From Rostratula benghalensis (taxonomy: Eukaryota > Chordata > Aves > Charadriiformes > Rostratulidae): a stretch of DNA of 64,000 nt. Below are positions 50,481 to 62,770 of the stretch, piece after piece. Where the stretch lies: positions 5,274,031-5,338,030 of the forward strand of contig VXAI01000021.1 in assembly GCA_013399305.1 (NCBI GenBank), written 5' to 3'. A model generated the notes under the pieces. The model was not told the DNA's origin. It was given only the letters and a program-made list of their open reading frames with translations, and made no database searches. Numbering within the stretch: the stretch's first letter is position 1; each line of letters begins with the position of its first letter. The translations under genes were made by a program, and so were the position numbers.

Positions 50481-51223
50481 ATTTTATGCCCTGAAGAAGT
50501 AGTCTTAGGAAAAAAAAACTCTGCCAAAAATCACACCGCTTTGAACTTTGGAGTTGCTCCATTCAGGAGTTTAAAGAGCTCTAAAGCCATAAGACATGCA
50601 TCCAAATGCAAATGCTGAGCCCTTCCTCCTCCTAAAAATGTGCATCTCTCCCCTCTGTGAGCCTACAATCCAGCAAGGTATTTAGTACTTCACATGACTG
50701 TTTCAAAGACCAAAGACACACATAGGACGCCTACAATTTTTACCGTGAGAGCTTTTATATATTATATTATATCTATATAGGTTAATAAAAATACATAGAT
50801 AGGTAGAGCCTCCTAGCACAAAACAGAACAAAGACATGAGAGAAAACTATGTAAGAAATGCAAAAAAAGGTGTCAAATCAGTCAGAGTAAAAACTTGATA
50901 CAACACCGTCACTAATGACACACACTTGTCATTAAAATCTGAAGAAAACACAGGCAATTTAAAAAGAAGCCTGACTGAACTCCTCCTACAGTATCTTCAC
51001 GTAATTATCCCGGAAACTCAGAAGTACTCTGAGCTCTCCAAGCCACCTCCAGGAAGGGACAGGAAGAATTTCCCCGCCACTGCATGATGATGGGAATTTG
51101 TACACCCTCCTCAGAGTCACTCAGCGTTGACCTCTGACATAAGCAGGATACCAACCAATGATGCATTACACTGCAATCAACAGTGCTATTCACTGAAGCA
51201 ACCAGATGATTTAAGATTCCCAA

Positions 51224-51335
51224 ACCTCATTGAAAGTCGCTGAAAATTAGGCACTTTGAAAAGTCGACACCTTTGAAAATGCCTTTTAATCTCCTAAATT
51301 ACTCACGCTTTCAAAAACTTTACTCATGCTAAGTA
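51224..51335. repeat. Old amniote palindromic repeat fragment
   Basis: The order cctcattgaaagtcgctgaa, aattaggcactttgaaaagt, gacacctttgaaaatgcct follows the repeat family built on 'cattgaaagtcaatgggagttaggcacct...cttttgaaaatc'. Better preserved than the fragment at 50428. The transposon class is not known to me. Confidence 0.48.
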
Positions 51336-53360
51336 CTTTGGGGGCCTCAGTCAGTGAAAGCTAAACTGAAAGACGCTGAGGAAGGACCATTTACACAGAA
51401 CTCTGCTCAGTTCTTATCTCTCCTCTATCCTCCTAGCAACAATAGACAGAAGGAAAGCGGAGCTCTTGGCAACACCAGCCCTGTGCCAAGAATTTGTCTG
51501 ACAGTGGCAGGTCCCCAGGCCCTATTAAGGCGACTCAGACAGATGGATTTTCTTCCCTACTACACCCAGAGCAGACTTTTTTTAGCTGACTTCCTGTCTC
51601 TGAGGGCTGAGAGGTGCCACCACTTCTCCCCAAACTGCAAGAAAGATACAGTCTTTTCTGTCGCAGGAGGAACAACTTGATTACCCCTTGAACAGTTGAA
51701 GCTGTCCAGGTCTCAGGCACCAGCTCCATAGATTGCTTCTCCTTCTACCTTTTCTTGTCTGTTCACAACTAGAAAGCATTTCTTAATTCTTCTCTTTGGT
51801 TGCCCCACAGCATTCTCACTGATGCTACTTGCACATGTGCTCTATGTGTGTGCATACTATGGGGACAAATGCTATAAAAGCAGGGAAGAAGAAGCATCTG
51901 TTTGGCATTCAGAGGCTGAGAGGTGTTTCTAAGTGTTTTTTGTCCCTTTGAGGAGCAGTTAGGGGACAAGGAATGAACATACACATGTGACCAGGATGGA
52001 ATGCTCCCTAGAGTATTTACATATATGTGACTTAGTGCTGCTTGTCTAGATCATGAATTGAGATTTGGGTAGATGGCAAGGTCTTGATGTAGAGCTATGT
52101 CTAAGCCTGGTGCATGTCAGAGAAGGAGAAGAAACAATGTCACCCTCAGGAGCTTCAGTATGTCTCAGGACTCACCTAGTCCCTAATGAACTAGAACAGT
52201 GCCCAACCTCTAAGAGCTATTCTTTGCAGGTAAGAGCAGAGCACAGTTAGCCACCCATACCTTATCTAAAACACCTTTTCAAACGTAATCTTCCATCTCA
52301 TACTGTGGGAGGGGAAAGAGGCACGATACAAGGAACTGTAAAAAAGCCATTTCAGTAGTTGTGCGTTGTTTGGAAAAGTACCGACCAGAAGGACATTCCC
52401 CAAAGGGCTGTTCAAGCTGACTTTGGGAGAGTTGCTGTGATCTCTGCAGAGACAACATAAGGGCTACAACAGAGATCAGAGTCAAAACCCTAACGCCCAA
52501 AGTCTGAAAGGAAAAAAACCTAAACTATTTGGACTCAACTCCTACACAGCTTCAATTTCTTAGTATTTGGGCAAAGAGCTAGGGCACTTTTTTATTCCAT
52601 TCTGTACTATGTAATTGCCTCAAAATGTTGGCTGCAACCGAAAGTTACATTTTAGTCCTTATAAATCAAAGGAAGAAAAATGTCCTCTACATTTAATGTT
52701 TATATTGTAATATTTCTAAATATATCCAAATCCTTTCTTGTCCCACAGGGTTTCTCTCTGTGGTTCTGAAAGTATCTCAAAACTTTCAAAAGAAAACACT
52801 TCTTCCCCAAAGGCAAGTAGGAGGGAGGGAGGTTGTGCTGAATGTATATAAGAGACTGATATAACTTTGACTTGGAAATCTCTCTTCAGTAGGCTTAATA
52901 TGCTTTCTCTGCCTGAGAAATTTATAATGTATAAAGCCTGCCTGCCTTCTCCTTAAAGCCACCTGAACAATCTCCTTCCATTGGCCATGGGGCTTTACGA
53001 GCAAGTCCTCCATACAGCCAGGTGGCTTGGCGTAGGGCCTTGCTTTTCTGCCATTGCAGTTAGAAGCATTTTAGACTTATACAACTTTGCCTCTAAAATG
53101 TTGGTTACTGGCAAAGAGTCATCACCATTTCCTCTGATGGAAGAGATGATCCAGTGTTGCCCTGGATCCCTTCCAATGCTGTACCAAGACTAACCTTCTC
53201 ACCATACACCTTGATTACAAAAACAGTCAATGAGATGCTATGGGCAATAGAGTCCCTGAAGCGACTCACAACAGAGCTGCATTCGATCACAGGTGGTTAT
53301 GCTGAGCATGGCATCAGTAGAAACCAGAAAAAATTTGGTTCGCAAAAACCAGCACCAACC
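51336..53360. other. Non-coding interval
   Basis: Small frames only (108 codons at 51354-51680 plus is the longest), with no recognisable domain. The 5' flank of the CR1 insertion begins at its end. Confidence 0.5.
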
Positions 53361-54006
53361 AAGCTCAACATGAGCTGGCCATGTGCACTGGCAGCGCAGA
53401 AAGCCAACTACATCCTGGGCTGCATCAAAAGAAGAATGACCAGCAGGTCACAAGAGGTGATTCTACACCTCTACTCTGCTCTTCTGAGAACCCACCTGGA
53501 ATACTGTGTCCAGATCTGGAGTCCTCAACATAGAAAGGACATGGAACTGTTGGAACAGGTCCAGTGGAGGGCCATGAAGATGATCAGAGGATTGGAGCAC
53601 CTCTCCTATGAAGACAGGCTGAGAGAACTGGGGTTGTTCAGCCTGGAGAAAGGAAAGCTCTGGGGAGACCTTATAATAGCCTTCCAGTATCTGAAGGAAG
53701 CCTACAGGAGAGCTAAAGAGGGACTTTTTGTCAGGAAATGTAGTGATAGGATGAGGGGTAATGGTTTTAAATTGGAAGAGGGGAGATTTAGATTAGATAC
53801 CAGAAAGAAATTCTTTCCTGTGAGGGTGGTGAGGCACTGGCACAGGTTGCTCAGGGAAGCTGTGGATGCCCCATCCCTGGAAGTGTTTATGACCAGGCTG
53901 GATGGGGCTTTGAGCAACCTGGTGTAGTGGGAGGTGTCCCTGTCCATGGCAGGAGCGTTGGAGCTTGATGATCCTTAAGGTCCCTCCCAACTCTAATAAT
54001 TCCATG
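53361..54006 (+). mobile_element. CR1 LINE, 5'-truncated 3' end, relatively young
   Basis: This is the sense-strand 3' end of CR1 ORF2 plus tail. An open frame runs 53154-53927 (257 codons). Its first 70 or so codons are upstream flank, and the CR1 part begins near KLNMSWPCALAAQKANYILG. It continues GCIKRRMTSRSQEVILHLYS, LRTHLEYCVQIWSPQHRKDM, then ELLEQVQWRAMKMIRGLEHL, RLRELGLFSLEKGK, SDRMRGNGFKLEEGRFRLDT, and SLEVFMTRLDGALSNLV before the stop at 53925. The 3' UTR follows: gtgggaggtgtccctgtcca, then ttaaggtccctcccaactct and aattccatga. The intact C-terminal frame makes it the youngest CR1 here, but RT and endonuclease are absent, so it cannot move. Confidence 0.95.
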
Positions 54007-56248
54007 AAAAACACTTCAGCCTACAGTGTTTAGCTGTGAAGGGAAGGATAGAAGGTAAATTATATGGTGATGGCCACTAGGTACTGTACTAAATATTCTT
54101 TTTTTTTAAGGAAAAATAAAAAACTTTGCAGATGCTGCTGCATGAAGACTGATAGCATGAGTTATGTAGAGTTCAATACTTGACAAGTTCAAAACCTGTA
54201 CATAATTTTACAGTTGTGCAAACCATAGCCTTTTGACATTAGCGAGAAGGAGGCAGAGATCTCAGGTTTCTGTTCTAAGGGAAGATGAGTCAGCTTAACT
54301 CATCTTATCCATCCATATCCAAATGCTTTCATGGCTGTAGAGGACAGGTTATATCCTTCTGCAGAAAACAGAACCTCCTTCAGTGCATTTTACTACCACC
54401 AACTCTACAGGCCACAGTGCATTGGCCTCTCAAGTCATGCTTCATGATACTGTGAAATCAAGTGTTTCACATTGGTTTTCACCCTGCTTTTGGCCTTATG
54501 GCACATGCTGAAATGGCTGTCGCAAAATGATGCAGCATGTTGAATTCTTTGTCATAACATTTCATCTTCACGTGTGAATTTCTCTTACTTCTATGATGGC
54601 AAATACTTGATGAATGACAGCTGAGACTATTTTCATTAGTGTTAAGGGGATTGCTAAAGGGTCAAAGCACATGAGTCATTTCTCATGTATTGCTTGATAT
54701 ACCTATATACAGTAGAGAGCATAATCCCATAAAGCCCGGGTTTAAAAATAATTCTCTCATTGGAAAACACGAGGGACTCATCACTGAAAAATATACTGGC
54801 CAGGTCTGTAGATCCACAGAAATTCTGTGAGGTAGGAGATCAATGAGCATGCCACATAACTGCACCCCCAGCAGCAAGAGCCTCAGTGCTGTCCTGGAAG
54901 CGCTGGATTTGCAGATGTTTTCAATTGGTTTGTCCATGCCTGTTGCATTAAGAAGAGGAAGGCCAAAGGTGAAGTGAATTCTGGAAGGGCAACCAAGGTA
55001 GGTCAAAAGTATGCCATTCAGATACCACTGCACAGGGTGGACTCTCAGTTGTACCTTATTAAATGTTAAAACCCTTCAGGACACTTTTGACTTGCTATAA
55101 GAGGTTGAATGTCTCCCTCTGCTTCCTGGTTTAACTTGGGGAAAAACTCTTGAGGCAGGGAGGAGGAGGTGCACTATCTCAGAGAATCTTATATGAAGAG
55201 ACACTGAGAGATGCTGCAGTAGAAGTCTTTGAGCATCATTTTCTATAAAGGTCTTAGTGCAAATATTTAGTACACTGGACTCTATGAAACTGGCACGTTT
55301 TTACCATTTTCAGATGGAAAAGCACTTCAGCTGTAAAAACTTTATCTCCCTCATGTACCTCCTTGTCTTTTTTCCTTTGCCAATATCTGTCAGGTGATAC
55401 CAAGCCAGATACTCGTAGGCACTGGAAATACACTACCAAAGGAAACAGCCCCATGGAAAGGGGAGTGTAGTGTATGCAAACAGGGTCCACTGGAGTGGTC
55501 CACTCTAGCGTTACTCCCAAGTGTCATGAGAGGGTGGGAAACTCTCTCTGTTCTTCCTAAAGTTTCTGCACAGCTCTTGTTTCTACACTGTGAAGCTCCA
55601 AAAAGCCTCCCTTAGTTTTCCAGCCTTCAAGACATGGACAGTTTTAAGAGCGAGACTCCTCAATTGGGGATTAAAACTGATCACACTGAATGGATCCCAA
55701 GTCAGATCCACAGCTGGGGTGACTGACTTCAGTGCCACTAGACTAATTTATGCTGCCTGAGGATCTGCTCTTCCACAGTTAGTGACATCTCAATTTCCTT
55801 TTTAATAAGCAACAGGCCCTGTTATAATGGGATATATAGAAGGAGAGATGTAAAAGCTTATAATGTGAAAATTGATTATCATGTACTTTAGACTATTTCC
55901 TGCTGTGCCCTTTGTTTTGGTATGCATGTTTCATTTCATTACTCTGAGCTGTTTCACAGTCTCTGAGCTATACTGTGAAATACATTAATTATCTCGTTAT
56001 CTTTGGGGCAAAACCTTCAGTCCTTCTTAAAAACCACAGACACTCAAAACCTTCTTTGGGCTCCATTAGGGATTCTGCGTGTGATGAGAGACAATGGAAC
56101 TGCAGCTACATCACAACACACACCAGTTAAAATTTTGGTTCTGTTTGTGCTTCTACAACTTAAAAAACAAATGAAAAACACAACAAAAAAGCAGCTCAGT
56201 ATGTGTTTGCCTTTTTTTCTTTTAATGTTCAAATAAAATTGTACTCAG
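54007..56248. other. Non-coding interval
   Basis: Unique DNA with short frames (116 codons, minus, 54683-55033 is the longest) and no recognisable domain. Confidence 0.5.
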
Positions 56249-56339
56249 GTTCCCAAATCATATGTCAAAGAGTGAACCCACAGCAACTTTTCAAGGCTTA
56301 GTCATAAACTTCCAAAGCAGAGGAGAAGAGAAACAACAG
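56249..56339 (+). CDS. Weak candidate internal exon, unidentified gene
   Basis: A 91-bp segment is preceded by a T-rich tract and tactcag (ending 56248) and followed by aacag then gtaatg from 56340. One base finishes a codon and 30 codons follow (FPNHMSKSEPTATFQGLVIN then FQSRGEEKQQ). Its entry phase (one base) complements the exit phase of the candidate exon at 38373-38535 (two bases), so the two could be spliced in frame on the same strand. The phase match alone has a one-in-three chance. The frame continues open past the donor to about 56450, which weakens the case. I do not recognise the peptide. Confidence 0.12.
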
Positions 56340-57420
56340 GTAATGTTACTTATAGCCCTACCAGCACACGCCACAGAAATATGGCAATGTCAGCATCCTG
56401 AATTAGCCTCTATATCAGATAAAAATGAGCTAATACTTTTATTTTCATAAATAAATCTTAATTAAGATAAGGTCTTCTCAAGCACAATGTGTCTTCCACA
56501 AAAATCTGTGTCACATACCCTCCCACTTTGAATTTAGGATCAGGTTGGGGTCATTTTGTAAAGAAAATAATGTTCCAGGCCCATCACAATTTGTGAAAGT
56601 CAGGTTAGAGTAAAAGCAAAATTCCCCACTGTCCTCACAAGATTTCTTGCCCTGTTCTTTTGTGAATACGCTAGAATGGGTGATGGATGGGAGGCTGCCC
56701 CTTTCTAGAGTTCTTGCTGTGTTTTGTGATAACTCATTATATTTCTTTCTTTACAAATAGCCCCATTAATGCTCCAGAATTGAACAGAATCATAAAGCTT
56801 GAAACATCCCACTCCCATTCCGGTAGAGCTAGAGGTATTGTTTCATGAATTACAGAGCTGCCAAAACCTGATTTATCCAAGCAAAGCCTTCAAAGCCAAG
56901 TCACAGAAATTTATTTATTTATTTTGGATTGTAAAGGAAAATACTTCTCACTGAGATAAGGAAGATATAACCTAGCTACAGCCTTATTTAAATTGAATTA
57001 TGCGTCTTTTATATTTCTTCAACAATATGGTTGATGGAAATGTTTTAGTCCTTGTTTTTTGGGAGCTGAACTAAAAACCTTATTAAACCATTTATAGAAA
57101 ATTTACAAAACAGAAGAGAGTCAAGCTCTTTCAAAGTCTCTGTGGCCTCAATAAAACCTTATATATTCTGAGATTAGATGTCACTCTTAGTCAGATGATT
57201 CTAAACAAGACTACTATAATCCTCTCTGTTATGGAGATATTTATTTTTGTCTGAAAAACTTCAAAGCAGGCCGTGACACATAATCAAAATCAAAATTTGC
57301 ATTCCAATGAGAGTTTATTTTTAATAAAGAAGAATAATTCTCACAGTTTTTCTGTAAAAGAGAGCAGAGTTCACTTACTTAAAGTTTTGGGGGCTTGGGG
57401 TATGGGGTTTTGTTTTAGTC

Positions 57421-57435
57421 TTTTTTTTTTTTTTT
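57421..57435. repeat. Poly(T) run, 15 bases
   Basis: Uninterrupted T15. No retroposed body is recognisable on its downstream side that would make it the A-tail of a minus-strand insertion. Confidence 0.9.
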
Positions 57436-60400
57436 ATATCTTCCACTCATCATTATTCAGTTAAATTTTTGCTACTTTGGGGCAGAAATGCAGCACCAAA
57501 TCAGGAAACCCATTAACAAAACCCAACCGTTTCATTTGTCTTCAGAATTTTCCCCAGAATGAAGGAAAGAGTCAGAGATCACCATCAATAGATAGTTCTA
57601 CAACTGGGTGAACACTCCATGGAGATATAATATTTCACCCTGGGAACTGGAGGTAGCTTACAGTGGCAGCTGAGACTGCATGGGCAGCGAACGAACCTAC
57701 TATTCCTGCATCACATGTAAGTATCTGATGCTCTAAAGACAATTGTGATACCTCTTTAGGGGTAGCTTAAGGCACCCTGTTCTTGCAGGCATGCGCACAG
57801 AAATACCCCCCTTCTTAAAGGCCTGTATGCAAACCACCAGGGCTGGCAGCTTGCCCCTGGGACTGGAACAGTGATTTTGTCCAACCTACCCCATTGCCTC
57901 TGATAAAGTGCTTTTGGGAAGGAGAGCCATTTGGTAGAAAATGCAGCGCACCTTTAAGTGCCAAGACCACTGCTGGCCAGCTCTTCACAGTGGCTGTGCC
58001 CAGATGAGGGAATGTGCTTTTCCCTTTCCAAGTAAAGCACTAGCCTGGCCCATGGCTTTGCTGTAGCACAGATTTCTTTGTCCTTTCAGAGTATTGTTGT
58101 TTCTTTCCTTTCAATAGTATTAACAGAAAAATTAAATACCCAGAAATAACAATGCACTGAACACTTTCCATGAAACTATACCTGGGCTTCCAGACTGACA
58201 GGTTCTACCAATGAATGAATGCTGAAATCATGGTGTCATTCCCCTTTCTGATGCAAACCTCCTCTACAGCCACTTCAGAAGTCCTCCTGTCCTCTTAGGG
58301 ACACACATAGATAAAAATGCCTGCACTTCTCACAGGTGGGATTGTTAAGATTTTCTCTAACTGATAAATAGTTTACAGAAATGGAGAATTCAGACCCTGA
58401 ATCATAAGTTTCTTCAGTTACTTATTTAAACCACAAGGTAGGAAAGTAATTGTAAAGGATAGCTATGTGGAAATTAAAGACAGCTGCAGGAGGAAGGCTG
58501 AAAAGCAGCACAGTAGCAAGGGTGGTCCAGCAACATTACCAACACCTTTGCCAAGAGCTCCGGAAAGGGCTGAACAGAAAGACCCCTGAATAGAAATAAC
58601 CTCAGGCTCCCACTTACTGTCAGTGAGGCTTTGTGTGAGAGGAACCCACTTCATGCCCTGGGAAATGAAAGACAGTGTAGGACAAGGTGCCAAGAAACTA
58701 CTTTCTCTCTGGTGGGACTTTCTGGAGAAGCAGGACAGCTATGTACATTTGTTTGCTATAAACCAAGGAAGCAACAGCCACTGAAGAATATCAGATCACC
58801 AGCCTTAAATGGCCATGAAATACCTTTCTTGGTGGTTGCTGGCTACTTGCAGCAGGACCCTGGCAAGCAGTCATTGCTCTCAATGCCTGTCCTGCTCTGT
58901 GCGATTCAGTAGCAAGCTTGTGTCCTCCCCTGTATGCAAAGCTGATTTTGTATCTCTTTTGTTATGTAAATAAGACACTAAAACACTTCTCAGATCCTCT
59001 GAGGCAAAAGGGCTGCCTGTAAACTGCCAAACCTCACTTATGTGTGGCAGGCCGGTCAGCTGGTCCATCCAATCCCTTCCCAATTTCCTGGGATCTGTTT
59101 TTTACATTTCTTTTCCAGGAAATACAGCCTGGTCCGTGTTGGTTTTCATTCACTGTTGCACAACTGCTTAGTTAGCACCTGGTTTTATTTATTAATTATT
59201 TTAATAGTGATTATTCCACAACAGCAGTGTGTTGAAATGCTTATGAAGGAAACCTTAAAAAAAATTGCTACTGCACATTACATGGGCTGCTTGGATATTC
59301 TGATCTCACCCCGCTTAAGTACAGTTCTTGAAAGTGAAGGACAGTGGTGTAAGTCAATCTCAGTTAAACGCTAGCTTTGCTCATTTAACGATGCAATGGG
59401 CACACTTGGCTGTGTTCACTAAAATCTTGTTTGATACCCATTAAGCCTTAAAAAAATCCATTAATAGTCTGAATGCTTCTCAAGCTCACTTTGCAATTTA
59501 TTTTGAAAAGACTCAAAGTTGGATGAAACTGCAAAAACCTGCCAAAGTTTCAGTGAAAAGGGGCTGATTTGGAACAAATGGTAGTTTTAATAATGATAAA
59601 CCTCTGCATACCTTTAAAGTGGGCTTTAAATCTGTCTCTATCCTCTCTATACCTTTAACTTTATCCTGCATAAAGCACTAAGTACAATTTTCGACTTGGA
59701 AATATCTCTTATAATTGAAACTTTCTTAAAGAGCTACTTAGTAAGAACAGTCAGATTTCAGAATATGAATTCCTTTTCCTCGGGTACGCCATCTACATTT
59801 CAGATGTTTCATCTGGGGCCTGTTCAGTGTTAGCCTTCATTTTGTTGGGAATGTATAGCCAAAATACTTGGAAGAGAAGAAAAAGAAAGTATATTTCCTC
59901 TTTCACCACACTATCGTGCTACCTCATTGATCAGCAAGCTTTTATTTCATGCCTTGCTTGAATATAATATTGGAGGCCATTTACTCCTTTGGTAAGAAGG
60001 CTTGCTTTCGTTTTTGTCTTTTATGACAAAACAAAAAGATTGCAATAACTAGACCCATGCCTGCAGCCTCTCTTTGTTTATTTTAAGTTTTTTAGGTTTT
60101 GATTCCAAAACTCCCTTAGGTCCCAATTCCTGCTGAATAAGAGCATGCTTACATCTCACTTGCAAAAGTACTCTGCAAGATTGGCTTGAAAAAACAGCAC
60201 ATACTAAAGCCAAGACAGCATTTTTGCTGAGGCTGACAGAGTACACCCTTGGGACAGCAGGATCCTGGTGGCTAACATGACAGACATCAAGCAGAACAAC
60301 AACCACTTTTGGGGACCTGCCATGACAAAGCTTCAAGTAGCACCAGGCTACCTATTATGACTGCTCCTCTATTTCTAAGCAAAATGGTATCAAACACACA

Positions 60401-60449
60401 GGAAAGACAGCCAATAATGAGAAACTTGCAGCTGTTCTCGAAGAAAGAC

Positions 60450-60463
60450 TTTTTTTTTTTTTT
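60450..60463. repeat. Poly(T) run, 14 bases
   Basis: Uninterrupted T14 without a recognisable retroelement beside it. Confidence 0.9.
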
Positions 60464-61689
60464 ATTGTAACCCAATCCAAAATACTTTAAACCAGTTTTA
60501 TCAATAGTGATAAATCAGTATGATGATATGATATCTCTTTAATCTTTTCTAAACCAAAATTTTTTGAACTTTTGAGTATGGCCTTCCCAAATGGGTTAGG
60601 TCTTCTAAGACAGCATCAAACCTTCTTTTCCTTGCTTCCCATGTCAGCCCGAATCCCAATAGTTATGAAGCATAAAAAAAAGTTCAAAGTAAAATATAAA
60701 TTACCATCCCCTTCAAACACAAGTAGAAGTCTTATTAAGTCTCTAGTGCTTGAATCACGTCCCATGTCTGTTCTTTAGACCTTTCTTCCTTTGTGAGGCA
60801 TAAATGGACACATCTTATTGATTTTCTTTCAACCTGGATCACCTCGATTGCTGTGAATATGGCAGACAAATCCAACTCATTCTCCCGCAGGGAACGAGGA
60901 AGAATGCAGACGAGAAGCTGGGGAAAGTCTTCTCACAGTGGGATACCAGGAGTCATTACGCAAAAACCCAAGTCTAACTGCTTGTAATTCCAAGACCTTT
61001 TTCTTTTCAGCTCCTTCAAAAAAAAATTTTTTTAATGCTGAGAGATCTTTCTTAAATTTTTTATGAATATCATTTTGGCTACCGTATCAATTTCTGAGGG
61101 TGTTTTTCTTTAAATAGAGAAGTATCAAATAGGCCAGTGATGGCTGCAAACCCTGATAAATACATATAGTTAATGACAAGTGAAAGTAAACAGACACTGG
61201 TCAGAAAGAGAAAGTCAGAAAAAGCATTGTTTGAAGCCTGACAAAAAAGCTAGTTAAAACTTTTTCCTTCTAACTTGGCTCCACTTTGTATTTTTTTTTT
61301 TATCATTTATAGACTTACTTTTCTAAGGACAATTGTATGAAATGAAAGGAAGTGTAAAAGTAGAAAGATTTTTGTGCCTTACACCAAACCACTTACTGTA
61401 CATGAAAAAGGGATTTACTGAATCAATTTAGTTGTGTAGGGTTTTTTAAATCAAGTGAATGATTTCAGTGAAGTGGAAAAAGGTGGCAAGAATGTGCAGC
61501 ACCCCAAGCTTTGCTCCTAAAAGCAATAGAAAAGACACAATTGAAATGCAGTGGGACCTCTGTGGATGAATTAGACAGACTGTGTACAGACACTTTGCGG
61601 TGACAATCTGCTTCTGAAAGGGATATATTAAGTGCTAACTGCACTGAGGACGTAAATTGAAGACACGATATCCAAGGACTAATTTCAAA

Positions 61690-62060
61690 GCACTCCTTCT
61701 TGTTAAATGAATTGCTGAAAGAGCGGGGTTTAAAAGACTTTGTTTTGCGTTAAAGGATTTGAACTACACCTATCAGCAGACTGCACCAGCAAACTAATGC
61801 TAACATAATAAACCCTCCACTGTCTCATTACCATCCCCTGAGCTACAACATCACAGCTGTAATGAGTTAAATTTCTCCGGTGGATCTCCATATACCATGC
61901 AAAGTGCTCTGCCCCAGCATTCAGTCTCTACCATATAAAATTAACATCACTTTTACAGTATGAAAGAAAAGGTCTAGGTCATTAGTAGCTTAATTACATA
62001 AAATTCCAGAAAATGAAACCATCAGCAGCAGACCTTTAATGTTTTTAGTGACATGTTTAG
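61690..62060. promoter_or_regulatory. Candidate conserved non-coding block
   Basis: Unique DNA without frames or repeats, with words such as gtttaaaagactttg, ttgcgttaaaggatttg, ctgtaatgagttaaatttc and agcttaattacataaaa. Its texture resembles conserved developmental elements. Conservation not tested. Confidence 0.25.
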
Positions 62061-62699
62061 ACACCAGTAACTATATTTTCAGTTATTTAAAATGAGTTTT
62101 GAACAACACAGAATGTGATCTTGGAAGATGCAGAAGAAACTCTTTCTTGACATACAGATTTTATATTGGCGTCTAGTTACCTTGTTTCATAAAGTAATTC
62201 TGATATAAGTATGGAGAGAGCCAGGGGGATACCTCAGTAATTATTCCTGCAATTTTCCTTCCAAGTAAGTGAAGTCAGAATTCACCTAAGCCCTGCATCA
62301 GCCTATGTGCTCTCCATTTGTGTGAATATTCTATATAGTCACTGATCGGAAGGTCCAAAAGTATACTTGTCCAATACACTGCAAACATCTCATGATAAAT
62401 ATCATGCTATTCAGAGCATAGTACTTGAGAAAAGGAGCAAAGGATAGTTAGGAAGAAGAGGAAAACTACAGTTAGGCAGGAAGCCACATCTTCTGGATGT
62501 ACAAAAATATCAAAAAGAATGACCTGTTCTGTAACTGAGAAATCTCCTCAAGAATCAAAATTATGGATGATTCCACAGGAAGAGGCAAATGTCCAATGAC
62601 TGACAGCATCCTTTCCAGGAAGATGGCATCTCTTCTTATAGCTCAGTAGACAGCACTAGCCAGGTATGCTTAGAGACATATTCAGGCTTTCTTTTACCT

Positions 62700-62770
62700 C
62701 AGACTTCTTCTATAACCTTGAACACATCCTTTATCTCTTCAGTACATCAGTTCCTCTAAATACACATGAA
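62700..62770 (+). repeat. Possible MIR-type SINE core
   Basis: cttctataaccttgaacaca followed by tcctttatctcttcagtaca and tcagttcctctaaatacaca corresponds to the MIR core 'gtgtgaccttgggcaagtcacttaacctctctgtgcctcagtttcctcatctgtaaa'. Diverged, and neither end is recognisable. Confidence 0.42.

Larger units (their letters stand above)
56340..61689. other. Non-coding interval
   Basis: AT-rich unique DNA. It has T15 at 57421-57435, T14 at 60450-60463 and a short attt-repeat near 56910. The frame at 59042-59374 (110 codons) has no domain. A strong acceptor-like tract near 59096-59117 leads to a stop after 18 codons in phase 0. Confidence 0.5.

Noticed and set aside
57640..57725. Possible small exon ending at a strong GTAAGT donor (57719)
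   Set aside because: The acceptor side lacks a pyrimidine tract and the open peptide of about 17 residues is too short to judge.
59090..59180. Strong acceptor-like tract before gaaatacagcc as a terminal exon
   Set aside because: In the phase left by the 56.2 kb candidate it encodes only 18 codons before a stop, and I saw no AATAAA signal close downstream.
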